NCBI GenBank assembly: GCA_003117195.1
Contig: BDSI01000002.1
Coordinates: 1,085,621-1,149,620, forward strand
DNA: 64,000 bases
Direction of reading: 5' to 3'
DNA from: Eudorina sp. 2006-703-Eu-15
Lineage: Eukaryota; Chlorophyta; Chlorophyceae; Chlamydomonadales; Volvocaceae
This document shows, piece by piece, positions 36,717 to 49,200 of the stretch; position 1 is the first letter of the stretch; each line of letters begins with the position of its first letter. The translations under genes were made by a program, and so were the position numbers. The notes below the pieces were generated by a model. The model searched no databases, was not told the DNA's origin, and worked only from the letters and a program-made list of their open reading frames with translations.

Positions 36717-38520
36717 CGCCGCTCAGGCGCTTGACACCGCGGCGGATGCGTTTCCGAAGACCACGCAGCACTCCGCGGGCCGGCGACAGCCTCGCCGTGT
36801 CGTCCATGACGTACGGCAATAGCTGCGACGACCGACCCGTGGGACCACTTCCGGTTGCGGCGGCGGCGGCGCCCAGACCGCTGCCGGCGCTCATCCTGCC
36901 GTCCGTCCGATGGCTATCGCCAATCCCGCCTCCGCCGCCGCTGCCTCCGCTGCCTCCGCCGCCGCTGCCGGCAGAGTTCTGGCTGGGATGCGGCGCCTCC
37001 GCCGACAGCACGTAGCCGATACCGCCGCCGCCGCTGCTGCCGACGGTGCCGGTAACAGAGGCGCGCTTCGCTGCGAGCAAATGACCGAACCAGGACAGCC
37101 CGCGGCGGCGGCCGGTCGCCAGCGGCTGCGATAACGGCTGCTGGGACGTCACGGCAGCCGCGCCGCCGCCGCCGGCCATTGCGGAGGCATCGATGGCGAG
37201 ATGCGACGCGGTGCCGACCGAGGAGCTGCCGTCAGTGCCCCGCTCGACGGCGGCGGCGGCGGCGGCGCCGCCGCCGCCGCCGCCGCTGCTGCTGCCATCG
37301 ATTGAGAACATGCTCATATTCAGTCGCCCGAAGAAAGGGGTTGCTAGCCTCCGACTGGACGGCGCCGCACCGCCCGTCGTCGGCGCCACCGCCGCCGACG
37401 GCGCCGCAGCGGCCGCCGTCACCGCGGCCGCGGCGGGCAGCAACACAGAGGAGCCCCCCTCGCGCAGCGCCGCCGCCGACGACGCCGGCGACGCCCAACG
37501 GGACGACGCGCCTCCGCCGGTAGCGCCGTACACGGAGGCGCTCTCGATGGCAGTCGCCGCCGCGACGGTGCTCGCCAGCAGCTCCGGAATCGTCGGTCTG
37601 GACCCCGCCCATGCCTCCCCGCCGCCGCCGCCGCCGTACCCGCCCAGCCGCCCGCTGCTGCTCGCTCCGGTAGGGGCAAAAGTGCCCGCCACCGCCGCAA
37701 CACCTCCCGTCGACGCGCCCGCCACGCTCTTGAGCGCGCCTCGACTGCCTCGGCCAATGGACCCCGACCCCGCCACCGGCTCCAACGTCTGCGGGTACGG
37801 CAGAAAGCGGAGGCTGCCCGACCTGTGCCCGGGAGCAGGAGGAGGCGGCGGCGCCAGACAGTTGGCGCCCGCGGGGACGCCGCTGGCTCCCGCGGTGGCC
37901 CAGACGGGTGCAGCGGCGGTGGCGGCGGCGGCGGCGCCGCCGACGCCGCCGTCAGATGGCGGGTAGGATTCGCCGCCAGCCGCCGCCGCGGCAACGGCGG
38001 TGTCGCCGCCGCTGCTGCTCTGGGGACTGCTTGACGCCACCACCCCACGCGCCAGGGTCACAACGGCGCTGCCGCCGCTGGGTACGGCACCGTTGCCGTG
38101 GCTGTAGCTCCCGGGCGCCGCCGTCGAGTGGCTGCTGCCGGCTGCGGCCGCCGCCGCCGCCGCCGCCGGCAGGTTGAACCCCAGCGTGACATCTGCGAAG
38201 GACAGCAGGGAGGGATTGCTGGAGCTGCGTAGACTGGCGCCGCTGAGGTGGCGGCCGCTGTTGAACGCGGTGACGATGGCGGAGGCGGCGGCGGCGGAGG
38301 ACCCGCCGCCGCCGCCGCTGCCGCTGCCCACGGTTGTTCCGCCCGCCACGCTGCCCATGGCCGCCGCGTTCACGAGCTGCAGGTTGGGCAGCAGGCCGCT
38401 GGAGGAGGCCGTGATCTGGGTGTGGAGGAGCGTCTGGAGAGTAGGGGAGTCCGGCAGGTCGCGACAGCTGTCGGCGCGCAGGGTCCTACCGCTCGCAGCC
38501 GACCCCAGCGGACCGCCGCT

Positions 38521-38552
<32 letters not shown>

Positions 38553-41500
38553 GCGGGTGGGGTCCGTCCACGGAGCCCGTCCGACCCCGGGTAACAGACC
38601 ATGAAGAGCCAGACGCGCTCGCCGTGCCGGCCGTGGCCACGCTCGCCATGAGACCCACCGTCGCCGCCGCCGCGTCCTGGACCCGTACGACAGACAGCAG
38701 CTGTTGCCGCGGCGAGTACCCCCGGCCTGTACGGAGCCGGCCGCGGCGCGTCATACCCCGGGCGCCGCCGCCGCCGCCGCCGCCCGGCCCGGAGACCAAC
38801 GACTGTCCGCCCGGCGCCGCCGCCGCCGCCGCCGCCGCCGCGCCCCCGGCGAACACCCACCCGCCCGCCGCCGTCACCAGCGGCGCGGAGCCCTGCCCCT
38901 GCTCCGTGGCTCCGGAACCGACGCTGCTGCTGCCGGCCATGGACGACGGCACCGTCGCCGCCATGATGTCCCGCGGACGCGGCGTCTCGCCGCTGGTGCC
39001 GTTGCTGGGTCGCTCGGCGGCGGAGGAGCGCCGATCGCTCTCGCTCCCCAGGCTGAAGCCCGTGCCGCTGGACAGGTAACGGTCGATGCCGCTGCGCGTC
39101 GCCGCGCCGCCAAAGCCACCGCCGCCGCCGTCGCCGTCGTCGCAGGTGCCGAAGAGGGTGCTGGCAGGCGGCCCGCCGTCGTCGTCGTCCGGCACGGCCT
39201 CCTCCTCACCGATCCTGATCAGGCCAGTGTCGTGCAGATGACGGCCGAGATCCAGGGAGGCGCGATGGTGCGGCGCTGCCGTATTATTACCTGCGCGGCG
39301 CGGGCTGCCGCCGCCGGCCCCGCCGCCGACGCCACCGCCGGAGAGGCTGCCCGCCGTCTCGGCGGTGAGGTACGACGCGGCGCCGCCGCTGGTGCCGCCA
39401 AGGAAGTACGCGACGCCGCTGGAGCCCGGGCCGCTGGCGGCGCCGTAGCTGTTGGAGAAGCGACTCGACGCGCTTGTGCCCCCGCCGACGCCGCCGGGCG
39501 CGCCAACGCGATTGTACGACGACCGCCCAGACGCGCTGCCGCCAAAGGCGGAGGGCGGTCCGCCGCCGCCACCACCGCCGAACCCGCCTTCGCCGCGCCC
39601 GGCGGCGGCCGCTCCCGCCGCCGCCGCCGTGGCCCAGGACGTCTCTCGTCCCAGCTGTGCCGGCGGCGAGCGACCCGCCGGCATCGCCGCCCACGGCCGC
39701 GTGTTCTCGACCCCGCCGGCCCCCGGAAGGTTCCTGTCCCAAGGCGAACTGGCTCCGGATCGCGGCGAGTACGGCGAACGTGGCGAGTACGGCGACTGCG
39801 ACGTCGAGAGCTGGTCCATTGACGACGACAGCGCGCCGCCGCCACCGCCGCCGCCGCCGCCACGTTGCATCGTATAGGAATAATGCCGCGACAGGGCAAC
39901 GCTCGACACTGCCGCCGTCGCCGCCGCCATGCCCTGGCTGCCGCCGCCACTCGACGGCGCGACCGGCGGCCGGCCCGCGGCAATGGCGTCGGGTTCGGAG
40001 CGCGCATTCGACATGAGCAGATCGCGACTTCCCGCGGTCCACAGCCGGTCGTTTGGCTCCGGAATCCGACCGGAACCTGGCTGGAGGCTTCGAAGGGGTG
40101 TCGAGCTGCTGGGGGGAGAGGCGCTGGCTGCAGCCGCCAAGAGCTCGGACTGGTACACCTGCAGCAGCAGCAGTAGCAGCCGCAGTAGCAGCCGCAACGG
40201 TAACCGTCAACCACCAACTGTAAGCTGACCCCTCGTGTTCTTGGTCGCACCGGACGACCGCGAGATGTACCGCATGTTGTTGATGATGTGCCGCTGCACT
40301 GACCCAACCAACCGTCCTTCCGCAAAAAAAAACGAATACTGAGCTCCTTGTGCACCGTTTACACACGCAGAAGGTTTTTCCGAGAACCCCAGACGCAGCG
40401 CCTTGCACCCACATGCGCACAGCCCCCCTCGGCGTGCCCCCTCCGCGGCGCATAGGCCCGCTCGGTCCCCACGGCCCAGGTCCCATGCTGCATACCCTCG
40501 CTGTATGCCGTACTTTGTCGTACTGCACCGTACCTGTCGGCCGTCAGCCAGCACGATGATCTGCCGCGGCGCGCACGACTCCGCCACCGACTCCGGTAAC
40601 CGCTCCAGGCCCGATCGCGACCCGGGTGCCGTACGGCTGCGGCTGTCCCCGCTGCTAACGCCTGCACCGGGCCCGCGCGCGGCCCCACTTCCCGGCGCCG
40701 TATCACCACTGCGGATTTCCAACTCATCCACCTCCATGTCCGGGGCGTGACGGTGCTTCTGCTGGGCCACATGGAAAGCCGCCGCCGCCGCGGCCGCCGC
40801 GGCGGCGGCGGCGACCGTGGCGCCCTGCGCCGCCGCCGGGCCGCCACCGCCGCCGACATCACCGCCGCCGACACCACCGCCGCCGCCGCCGCCGACACCA
40901 CCGCCGCCGCCGCCGCCTTGCGCGAGAGCCCAGCCAGCCGGCGGGGCCGCGCCGGCGAATGCTGACCATGGGTCCGATCCGGTGCGGTTGTACGGAGGCT
41001 GTTGCTGCGGTGGTTGCTGTGGTTGCGACGGTTGTTTCAACTGCTGCGGTTGGTACTGCAGCGGCGGCGGCGGTAAGTACGGCCCGCGGGGCTCCACCGA
41101 TGACGGAGATGCGAGCGCCGGCGGCATTGGCAGCGTACCCGTATTCATGGCGGAGGGCAGCCGCATCGTCGCCGGGTTCAGCAGGAACGGCGACGACGCC
41201 GACGAAAGCAACCTGTCGTACACGTCCGCCTCCATGATGATGGACGAGAGTACGGACTGGTCGTTGGCGGTTGCCAAGCTGGCGGTGGAATCGCGGGGGT
41301 GCGGGCCCGGCGGCCTGCCGCCGCCGCTCAAGCTGCCGCCGGCGCCCTGCCCGCCCGGCACCTGCGCCGACGACTCCTCGCCAAATACGCTAGCAGAGCC
41401 GGCGGCGGCGGCGGCGCCGCCGCCGCCGCTGCTGCCGTACCTGAGACGGCCTCCGCCCATGCCCGGCCAGACCGACGGCAAGGAGCCCACCGTCGAGGAT

Positions 41501-44500
41501 GCTGGCGTTGGGGACGCGACGGACCCCGTCTCCGCGATACCCTGTCTGGTTTGGGCCGGCCCGCAAGAGTTCGCCTGCTGGAGGTAGCTCAACGGCGCCG
41601 GCGGCGCCGGCCGTTCGGAGGAAGCTCGCCGCATGTACGACAGACCCGCGGGTTCCGCTGCTGCCTGGCCGGGTGCTGCGTCCGCCTTACCGCAGCGCGA
41701 CAAGCGCCCCGGCACCAAGCTCCCGGTGGCCGCCGGCGCCGCCGGAGCGGGGTGCGGCGGCGGCGGCGGCGCCGCGACGTCGCCTGACCCGCCGGACGCC
41801 GCCAGCATCGACTGCAGCGACTGCGCCGCTGCCGCCGCCGCCGCCGCCGCGTGGTGCTGCAGCGCCCTGGGGTCCAGCGAGGTGGTACGACATGCCGTAC
41901 CAAAGCGCCGCGGCGCGGTGTCCAGGGAGGTTCGCTTTAGAGCCGCCTTGGTCAGGGACAGCGCGGGCGCCGGAGGCAGCTGCGGCCGCTGGGGTGCCGG
42001 TGCGGCTGCCTCGCGCGACGTGGGCCGACCTGCCCCGGGCAGCGACGGCCCTACCGGCATCTGCGCCGCGGCCGCTGCCACCGCGCCGCCGCCGCCGAGG
42101 TTGACCCCCAGTTGGCGGCCCCCCGCCTCTTGAGATGGTGCTGCTCCCGTCCAGCTGTGCGATGGCTGCGGGGATGGATGCCCGTCCTGCATCCAAGCCG
42201 AACACGAGCTGACGCCGCTGTGGGAGCGGGGGTAGGGAGGCGGGCCCAGCAGCCGCGGGCTGCCCGAGCGGGACAGCGTGCGCAACGCCAGGTCGCTGGC
42301 CGCGGCGGTGCTGCCGGGACTGAGGGGGTCGGAGCTGCTGAAGGTGCTCGTGACGCCGCGGCCCAGGCGCGGCGGCCGGAGTCGCCGGCGGGAGGCGGCG
42401 CCGACGGAGGACGCGCCTGTCTCGAGCAGCCCCGCCAGCTGCTCGGGATCCGCGGACGTGGACGTTGCGGCGGCGCCGCCGCGGCCGTCATCAACGGCGG
42501 CGGCGCCGTCCGTGACGGCGACCGACCGATGACCCATGGGCCAGGACTCATAATGCAACGCCGCCGCCGCCGCCGCAGACGACGACGGCGACGTGTCGTA
42601 CGGCTGCAGGCGCCTACACGCAAGCGCCAAGTAGCGCGACAGCGCGAGTGACACGAGCCAGAGGCTGCCGTACAAGACGAGCAGCTGCGCCGCCCGCGGC
42701 GCAGCGACGGCGGCACCCAGCCGCCTGTGCAGCATCGCCCCCAGGACTGCCGCCGTCGCCGACTGGATGCCGTACGACGTCACCGACAAGTTGCTCGCGA
42801 TGAGGTGACTGAGCAGCACGACCGTCGCCACCATCGCGGCCTGCCCGTCTGTACGGCGCCCGTCACGCCCGGCGCCGGCGGCCGCGGCCACCCACCCGCC
42901 ATCCGCCCGCGTCACATTCGCCGCCGCCGCCGCCACATACGACACAGCCGCGCCCGGCGCCGGCGGCGCCAGCAGGACCATAAGCGCCGCCCGTGCCAGG
43001 AACGCCAGCCAGCTGGCCGCGCTGTTCATGAGCCAGGCGTAGTAAGGCCTGCACGGGGGGAGGGGGTAAAGGAAATTGGTAGACATATTCCCTAGGGGTG
43101 TGTGTAAAAGAGCCGCGAGACGCGAAGTTCCTAGGTGTGTATGTGTCCCAGGAGTGCCCGACCCGTATACCCATTGCCCGACCCGTGTATGTGTGTGTGT
43201 GGGGGGGGCAATGTGTCACGGTTTCCCCCTTAGGACGTACGTCCGCTGCTGGACGTTCCAGACGGGACGAGCCACACCGGCACACCACAGTCGGCACACC
43301 ACAGGACTGAGGCGCCTGGAGTGGCTCCGGAGCGCCCCCGATGTGGGTTCCCGGTGCTCGATGAGCCACGGCGCAGGTGCGGCTTGGACCACATGCCGAG
43401 GAGGCTACGCCGGGGAGGACGTGGGCCCGATGTGGGTCACCCCCAGAGACGCGGCAAAAGGTGCATCACGTCAGGAAAGGGCCCCGTGCCGTCCTCCAAA
43501 CATGTCCCAACATGCCGCCACACAAGCCACCCACCCAGGGCCCGGCGGCCCCCAGCACCCCTCGCCCCTCATTGTCAATCAAGACAGTCCCACCCAACCC
43601 CGCAGCTCCCCTTCTCCCACACAACTCTCATCCGCCCCGTGTCGACCAAGGTCCTATACATGACCCTCTCTCCCCTTCTTCCCCTTCGCCTCTCGGACGC
43701 TCCCTCCACCTCTCTGGCCCTCCCTCACTTACCGTCGCTGCCAGGGCCACAGAATGACGATCGCATTCATGACAAGCACCGTCGCGCCCCACGATGTCAC
43801 CAGGAGCGCCCCCAGACAGCGCATCTGCCGCAGCGCCGCCACCTCCGGACCTGACCAAGCGCCCGACCGCGACGCGGCGGCGGCCCCAGCACCCGCCCCC
43901 CCGGCCGCCGCCATCGCCCTCGGGATGGTGTCGGCGCAGAAACAGCCGGAGGCCTCAACAAAAGCATACGACAGCAACGCCGCGTCCACAAGCCGCGACG
44001 CCGCCACGTGACGTCGTTCTACCACCAAGTGCCCGTGCCATCCAGCGCCCTCTCCTGGCTCCCGGCTGGGGTGCAGCTCGAGCTGCGATGCCCGTTCCCG
44101 CTGTGGCCAAGATGGCGCCTGCGTCTGTCGCTGCTGCTGCTGCGGCGGCGGCGGCGGCGACAGCAACGGCCGTGGCGGTCGGTAAGTACAGCAGGTCGTG
44201 ATCTGCAACGCAGTCTGTGGCCGATGCGGCACCCCTGGTAAACACCCCGAGGCCGACCATCCGCCGGCGGCCGCACCCGTCCCCTCCCCGCGACAGCCTG
44301 AGGTCCCACGGCAGTTGTAAGTTTGCGTTCCTCGCCTGCACGCGTCCGTGTCCCCCGCCCGAGCCCCCCCTCGCCCGGGCCGCCGGCGCCGCCGCTCACC
44401 CCGCGCCGCCCGCGGGCCTGTCCCCCCACACCTGCGGCTCCAGCGACCCAGACCGCACCGCCGTCATCACGCCGTTCTCGTCGAGAACCAGCCGCTGCAG

Positions 44501-45726
44501 CCGTGGCTCCTGCCCGCCCCAGGCCTGATCGCGCTCGGCCGCCTCGCCCGACCCACATGCCGTGCGGTGCCCCGTCGCCTGCTGGCCAGCGCGACGGGGG
44601 GGCTGTGACGTGCCGCTGCCTCCGCGCCCGCGTCGCCCCCCGCCGGCATGGGTCAATATGCCCAGCAGGATCAGCAGGATGTGCAGCGCCGCGAGGGCGA
44701 GCACCCTGCCCGTCAGCTGCGACAGCAGCGCCGAGGTGGTCACACCGCCGCCACTGCCGCCGCCGCCCGGCGCCGAGGCGGTGGAGGCGGCACCGCCCGC
44801 CCATCCGATCTGCCGGAGACCGGACACGGCCTCGGACGTCACGCTGATCGTGTACAGCACAGACGCCTGGACCGCCGTGACCTCCGCGGGGTCCTGAAAG
44901 GGGGGAGGGTGAGGGGCGGTGGACATGGCGGTGCGGACCGCAGCGCCGTCCCCTGGCTTACGGTCCTCTTCTCCTCGAATGTCAGCTTTTGTCAGTTTCA
45001 AGCCGTCACAAATGCCCTAAAGTTGGGAGGCGGCCCAAAGCTGTGCCGCCTGGGCGCCGAAAATTGTTCACATCGACGTCAAACTCGGCGGGGTGATGGA
45101 GTTCAGGGAATTGCAGCCACGCGGCGTCGCGGCCCGTTCGTTCCCTGCCGTACCTGCTGGGCGAGAGCTAGGAAGACGGAGGCAAGTGGCCAGAGCCACC
45201 ACCTCTGCCCGGTACCCGGGACAGGATGCAAAACAGTGCCCGCTAGCTGACTCAGGCAGGGCACTGCGACACAGATGCGACGAAGGCCGACGGCCAAAGG
45301 ACGTCCAAGTCCATCGTCCGCCAACACGGCGAATAGGCTGATGAAAATAAAAAACGGGCCAAAAACAGACAGAAGAAGCCATGCGTTGATGTCGACTGTT
45401 GACGCGAATCCTGCTGAGGCAGTGAGAACCAAGCAGTCACATCCACGGGCCGTTAAATCCCTGAAGGCGTCTCTACAGAAAGCCATTAGCCATAGAAGAT
45501 CCTTGCCTGCAAACGTTGAGTGCGAGACGCACTCCGGAGGAGGCGCACTCAGCTGTGTCAACAAGACGACGAGCCTACAAGCAAACAGACCGCCGCCGGA
45601 CGCGTTTTCATGCGATAAACAAATATGCATAAAGGGTCGTATGAAACGTGTATAGCAGGGAAACTCACCATAGAACGGCCGCTCCACGCATACTTTTTTG
45701 TCAGGCAGCACATTAAGTATCAGCAT
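36688..45726 (-). CDS. Multi-pass membrane protein with giant low-complexity tail, unknown function
   Basis: I do not recognise this family. Firm exons: 45726-45669, 45506-45154, 44893-44432, 43048-40534 and 40158-36688. Between 44335 and 43733 one or two more exons exist; the last must end at 43733 in phase 2, but its acceptor is unresolved. The total is about 2,400 residues. Hydrophobic segments suggest seven or eight membrane passes: WLLLSVFGPFFIFISLFAVL, WWLWPLASVFLALAQ, VLALAALHILLILLGIL, VDAALLSYAFVEASGCF, LGALLVTSWGATVLVMNAIV, WLAFLARAALMVLLA, MVATVVLLSHLIASNLSV and LVLYGSLWLVSLALSRYLAL. About 1,900 mostly disordered residues follow, rich in Ala, Gly, Ser and Pro, with islands such as RQIIVLADGRQVYQSELL and a basic GLRKRIRRGVKRLSG near the C-terminus. 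It is divergent with BRAP. A channel, transporter or receptor-like role would be a guess. Confidence 0.72.
43068..43095. repeat. Dispersed repeat B copy
   Basis: GGTAAAGGAAATTGGTAGAC then ATATTCC, just upstream of the acceptor at 43048 in the minus-strand membrane gene. It creates a spurious in-frame ATG (MSTNFLYP). Confidence 0.65.
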
Positions 45727-46232
45727 CAGTGTACCACCGAAACATTCAAATTATCTGTTACCATTCACGACGAAAACGCATGACGGTAAAGTAAGCGCGC
45801 AAGGCCTCGCTGATAGATTACTATTAAGACCGTGCTGAGCTGTGAGCTCGGTCGCATAAAGAATCAATTTGTCATGTTCAAATTCAAGTGTTTGCCGTCA
45901 GCATCAGGGTTCAAGGCGTGTCACCAGTGACAAAATGGTTCGTGCAGTACGTAGGTGCGAAAACGGTTGTTCGCAACACTATTGATATTCGTATCGGCAT
46001 ATAACGCATTGATGTAAGTATGTTATGACACGAGGTAAAAAAATACCGTGGAAATCAGATGTTTGGGCTCCTACGAGACACACGCGGTTGTGTGTCTTGC
46101 CACCGGGTGATGTAAATCTCAAGCTGCTTACGTTGTCTTCACCCCAGATATGTTATAATTGTAACGGCAAAATTCGAAAAGTTCAAGAACAAGTACACAG
46201 ATTCACACTTCTCTTAGGGGGCAGACAGCTTA
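45727..46232. promoter_or_regulatory. Bidirectional promoter region, membrane protein / BRAP
   Basis: 506 bp separate the two divergent start codons. The region is markedly A/T-richer than its surroundings. An acceptor-like TTCTCTTAG at 46209-46217 would allow a 5' UTR intron in BRAP. No defined element can be called. Confidence 0.55.
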
Positions 46233-49200
46233 ATGTATACACTGCACGTGGTCGCCTCCGAACGTCGCTTGTCCCAAGTCTCTCTTCCAAACGCCACAGG
46301 CGGCGACGCAGGGCAACGACCGTCGGTGCCGTGCACGAACGGCGATGCCGACTGCCTCAGCGAAGACAGCGACGGAGAGCTTCTGGACCTCGACCTAGAT
46401 GACGACAGCCCAGCAATCGAGTTCACCGCGGGGAACCCGCGCGTGGAGCACATCACCGGCGTCGTTCACCTCTATCGCCCCACCCCGGGCCGTACCACCA
46501 GCGGTCCCTCCCCGGGCCCCGCCTCGGCCCTCGGCGTCCCCGGGGCCCCGCACCAGCTCCAGCCCACCAGCAACCCCGCCACCGGGTCCACGCTGCCCGC
46601 CCTCATCAGCGCGCCCCCGCCGGTGAAGGCCCCCGCAAGCTGGGCCTCCCTGCTCGGGGCGGCCCCGCCGCAGCCCGCCGCGCCACCAGCCGCGGCGGCG
46701 GCGGCAACGCAGCCCTCAGTCCAAGGCGGCTGCGACGAGCTGTGCTGTCTGGCTCTGCCGTCCGACATGACCATCGCGGACTTTTGCACGTTCCTGGGTG
46801 CCCACCTGTTGCGCCTCCGCCAAATGCGGGTGCTACGCCGTCAGGTAGGCGCCCCGGTGCAGGTGGCGGCGGCGCTGGCGGCGGCGGGGGCCGCGCCCAA
46901 GCCGTCCCCCGTGCAGGCAGCGGCGGGCCCAGCGGCCGCGGCAGCGGCGGATGGCGCTCCGGCGACGTCGTCGGGCGCGTCCACCTCCCGACCCCACAGC
47001 GGCGGCGGCGGCGGCGGCGGGGGCGGGGGCGGCCAGGGCACCGCTGGTGGCAGCAGCGATTCGTCACAACCAGATGGCGGCGCATCCAGGTCGAGTAAGC
47101 CAGCAGCCCCAGAGCCCCCTGCGGCCACGAGGCAGGGCGAGCAGCAGCTGCGGGAGGGGGAGCTCCAGGGAGGTCCTCGCCCGCGGGTCCCAGGGCCCGA
47201 TGGCCGGCCCGCGCCACCCCCGGCTGAGACCGACGGCACCACGCAGCAGCCACCATCTCAGCCGCCCCAGCACTCGCATGTTGCGGCGACTGCGGCGGCA
47301 GCGGCGCCTCGGTCACTGACGTCGAGCACCGCCACCGCCACCGCCCGCCCGCCGTCGCAGCGAGTGGTGTGTATGGTGCTGATGCGGATGGAGAGCGCCG
47401 CAGCGGCGGACGAGCTGTACAACGACCTCAACGGCAAACCCTTCAGCTCCCTGGAACCCGATATCGTGTGCCGACTCGTACATGTACGACACGTCGAGGT
47501 CACGAGCGGCCGCGGCAAGCACGCCGTCACCGCCGCCGCTGCTGCCGCTGACACGTCCGCGGCGGCGGCCGCCGCCGACGCCGGCGCGGCGGATGCCGCC
47601 GGCACCACGGCGCTCCTCCACGCGCCGTCGGCGTCGCCGCCGCCGCCGCCGCCGCCGCCGCCGGGCCAGACGGAGCTGCCCACGTGCCCCGTGTGTTTGG
47701 AGCGGTTGGACGAGCACATCAGCGGCATCGTGACCACCGTGTGCAACCACATGTTTCATTCGGAGTGCCTGCAGAAGTGGGCAGACTCGACCTGCCCGGT
47801 GTGCAGGTACTGCGTGCAGGGCGCCGCCAACACGTCCCGCTGCGGCGTCTGCTCCACGGCGGTGGACCTGTGGATCTGCCTCATATGCGGCCACGTGGGG
47901 TGCGGCCGCTACAGGGCGGGTGAGTGGGGTTCAGGGCGGGTGAGTGGGGTTCAGGGCGGGTGGCTGGCTGGCATGCTGGCTGGCTGGGCTAGGATCGGCG
48001 AGAAGTCCTGTTCCAATGATGTGAATGTAGCGATGGTGTGCAGCTTTGGGACGAGAGGGTAAGAGCACAAGAAAACCAGACTCGCGTTGAAACGAGACCA
48101 GACCAGCGTCTGTGTGGTCGGCCGGGGTGGGCTCAGAGATACTTTTTAAGGAATATATTCCTTTTTCGGAATAAATCACCGTGGGCTGGCTGGGCTGCCT
48201 GAAGGTGTAGGGGGCGATCCGCGCCACATCAGGAGCGCCCAGCCAGCGCACGGTTAAGCGCCCTGGCAGTGATGACGCCCCATGACGGCCCACACCGGCG
48301 GGATGGGGCGGTCCCGTTGCCCGTGGCGGTTCGCCCCAATGCGGGTTTCAACGCCCCGGTGGTCGGAGGGTCGGGTTGTGTCACGATACCCCTCCCCAAT
48401 CAAAGGACGCCGTCCTATCCCGCCCAACCTCCGGCCCACCCACCGGAGGGCAATCGCACAGCGCCCGTCTGCCACGAAACGTAGTGTAGCCCCTCCGCTT
48501 TGCGTCTGCGTCGGACCCACCAGGTGGCTTTGTCGTCGTCGTCGTCGTCGTACTTGTCGTCACCACCCTCCGAAACCAACCCTCCAGAACCGAACCCTCC
48601 CGAGTTCTACAGATCCCATAGCCCTCCAGAAGTAATTGCTAACCGCGCTGAAACTGAACCCTCCGAAACCAACCCCTGCGCTGGCCCCCCCTGGAGACAG
48701 GCCACGCCGCGGACCACTGGCGCACCAGCGGGCACTGCTACGCACTAGAGCTTGAGACGCAGCGCGTGTGGGACTACGTCGGGGATAACTACGTGCACCG
48801 CCTCATCCAGTCCAAGACGGACGGCAAGCTGGTGGAGCTCGCGGCACCCGCCACCGCCCTGGCGTCGCCGCATGCGGCCGGGCACCGCCACCGCCACCAC
48901 GCGCACCACCACTCCGGTGGCGACGCGGCGTCGTGCGGCTGGGGTGCGGCGACGGGCGGCGGCGGCGGCGGCGGCGGGTGCGAGGGAGCCGGGCCGGGGG
49001 ATGGCGCCGGTGGCGGTGCGGACGGGCGGGGAGGCTACGGGGAAGGTGGGCCGGGCAGGGGAGGCTACGGCGGCGGTGGCGGCGACGCGGCGGCGGGAGG
49101 GAGCGGCGGCGGGCCCGGATGGAGTGCCGCGGATGAGCAGCTCAAGGTGGGGCCGTGGGCCGGTGGGTCGGTGGGCCGGTGGGTCGGTGGGTCGGTGGGC

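Noticed and set aside
37193..39822. Long plus-strand open frames opposite the membrane protein's last exon
   Set aside because: They are Ala/Arg/Pro homopolymer frames caused by GCC-type codon runs on the other strand. The minus-strand frame has in-phase splice sites and a continuous stop-free exon, and the plus frames have no motifs.
40817..42651. Plus-strand open frames opposite exon 43048-40534
   Set aside because: Shadow frames of the GC-rich exon; no splice consistency or recognisable domain.
43048..43086. ATG at 43086 as the start of the membrane protein
   Set aside because: It lies in a dispersed repeat B copy upstream of the acceptor at 43048; upstream exons join in phase and carry more membrane segments.
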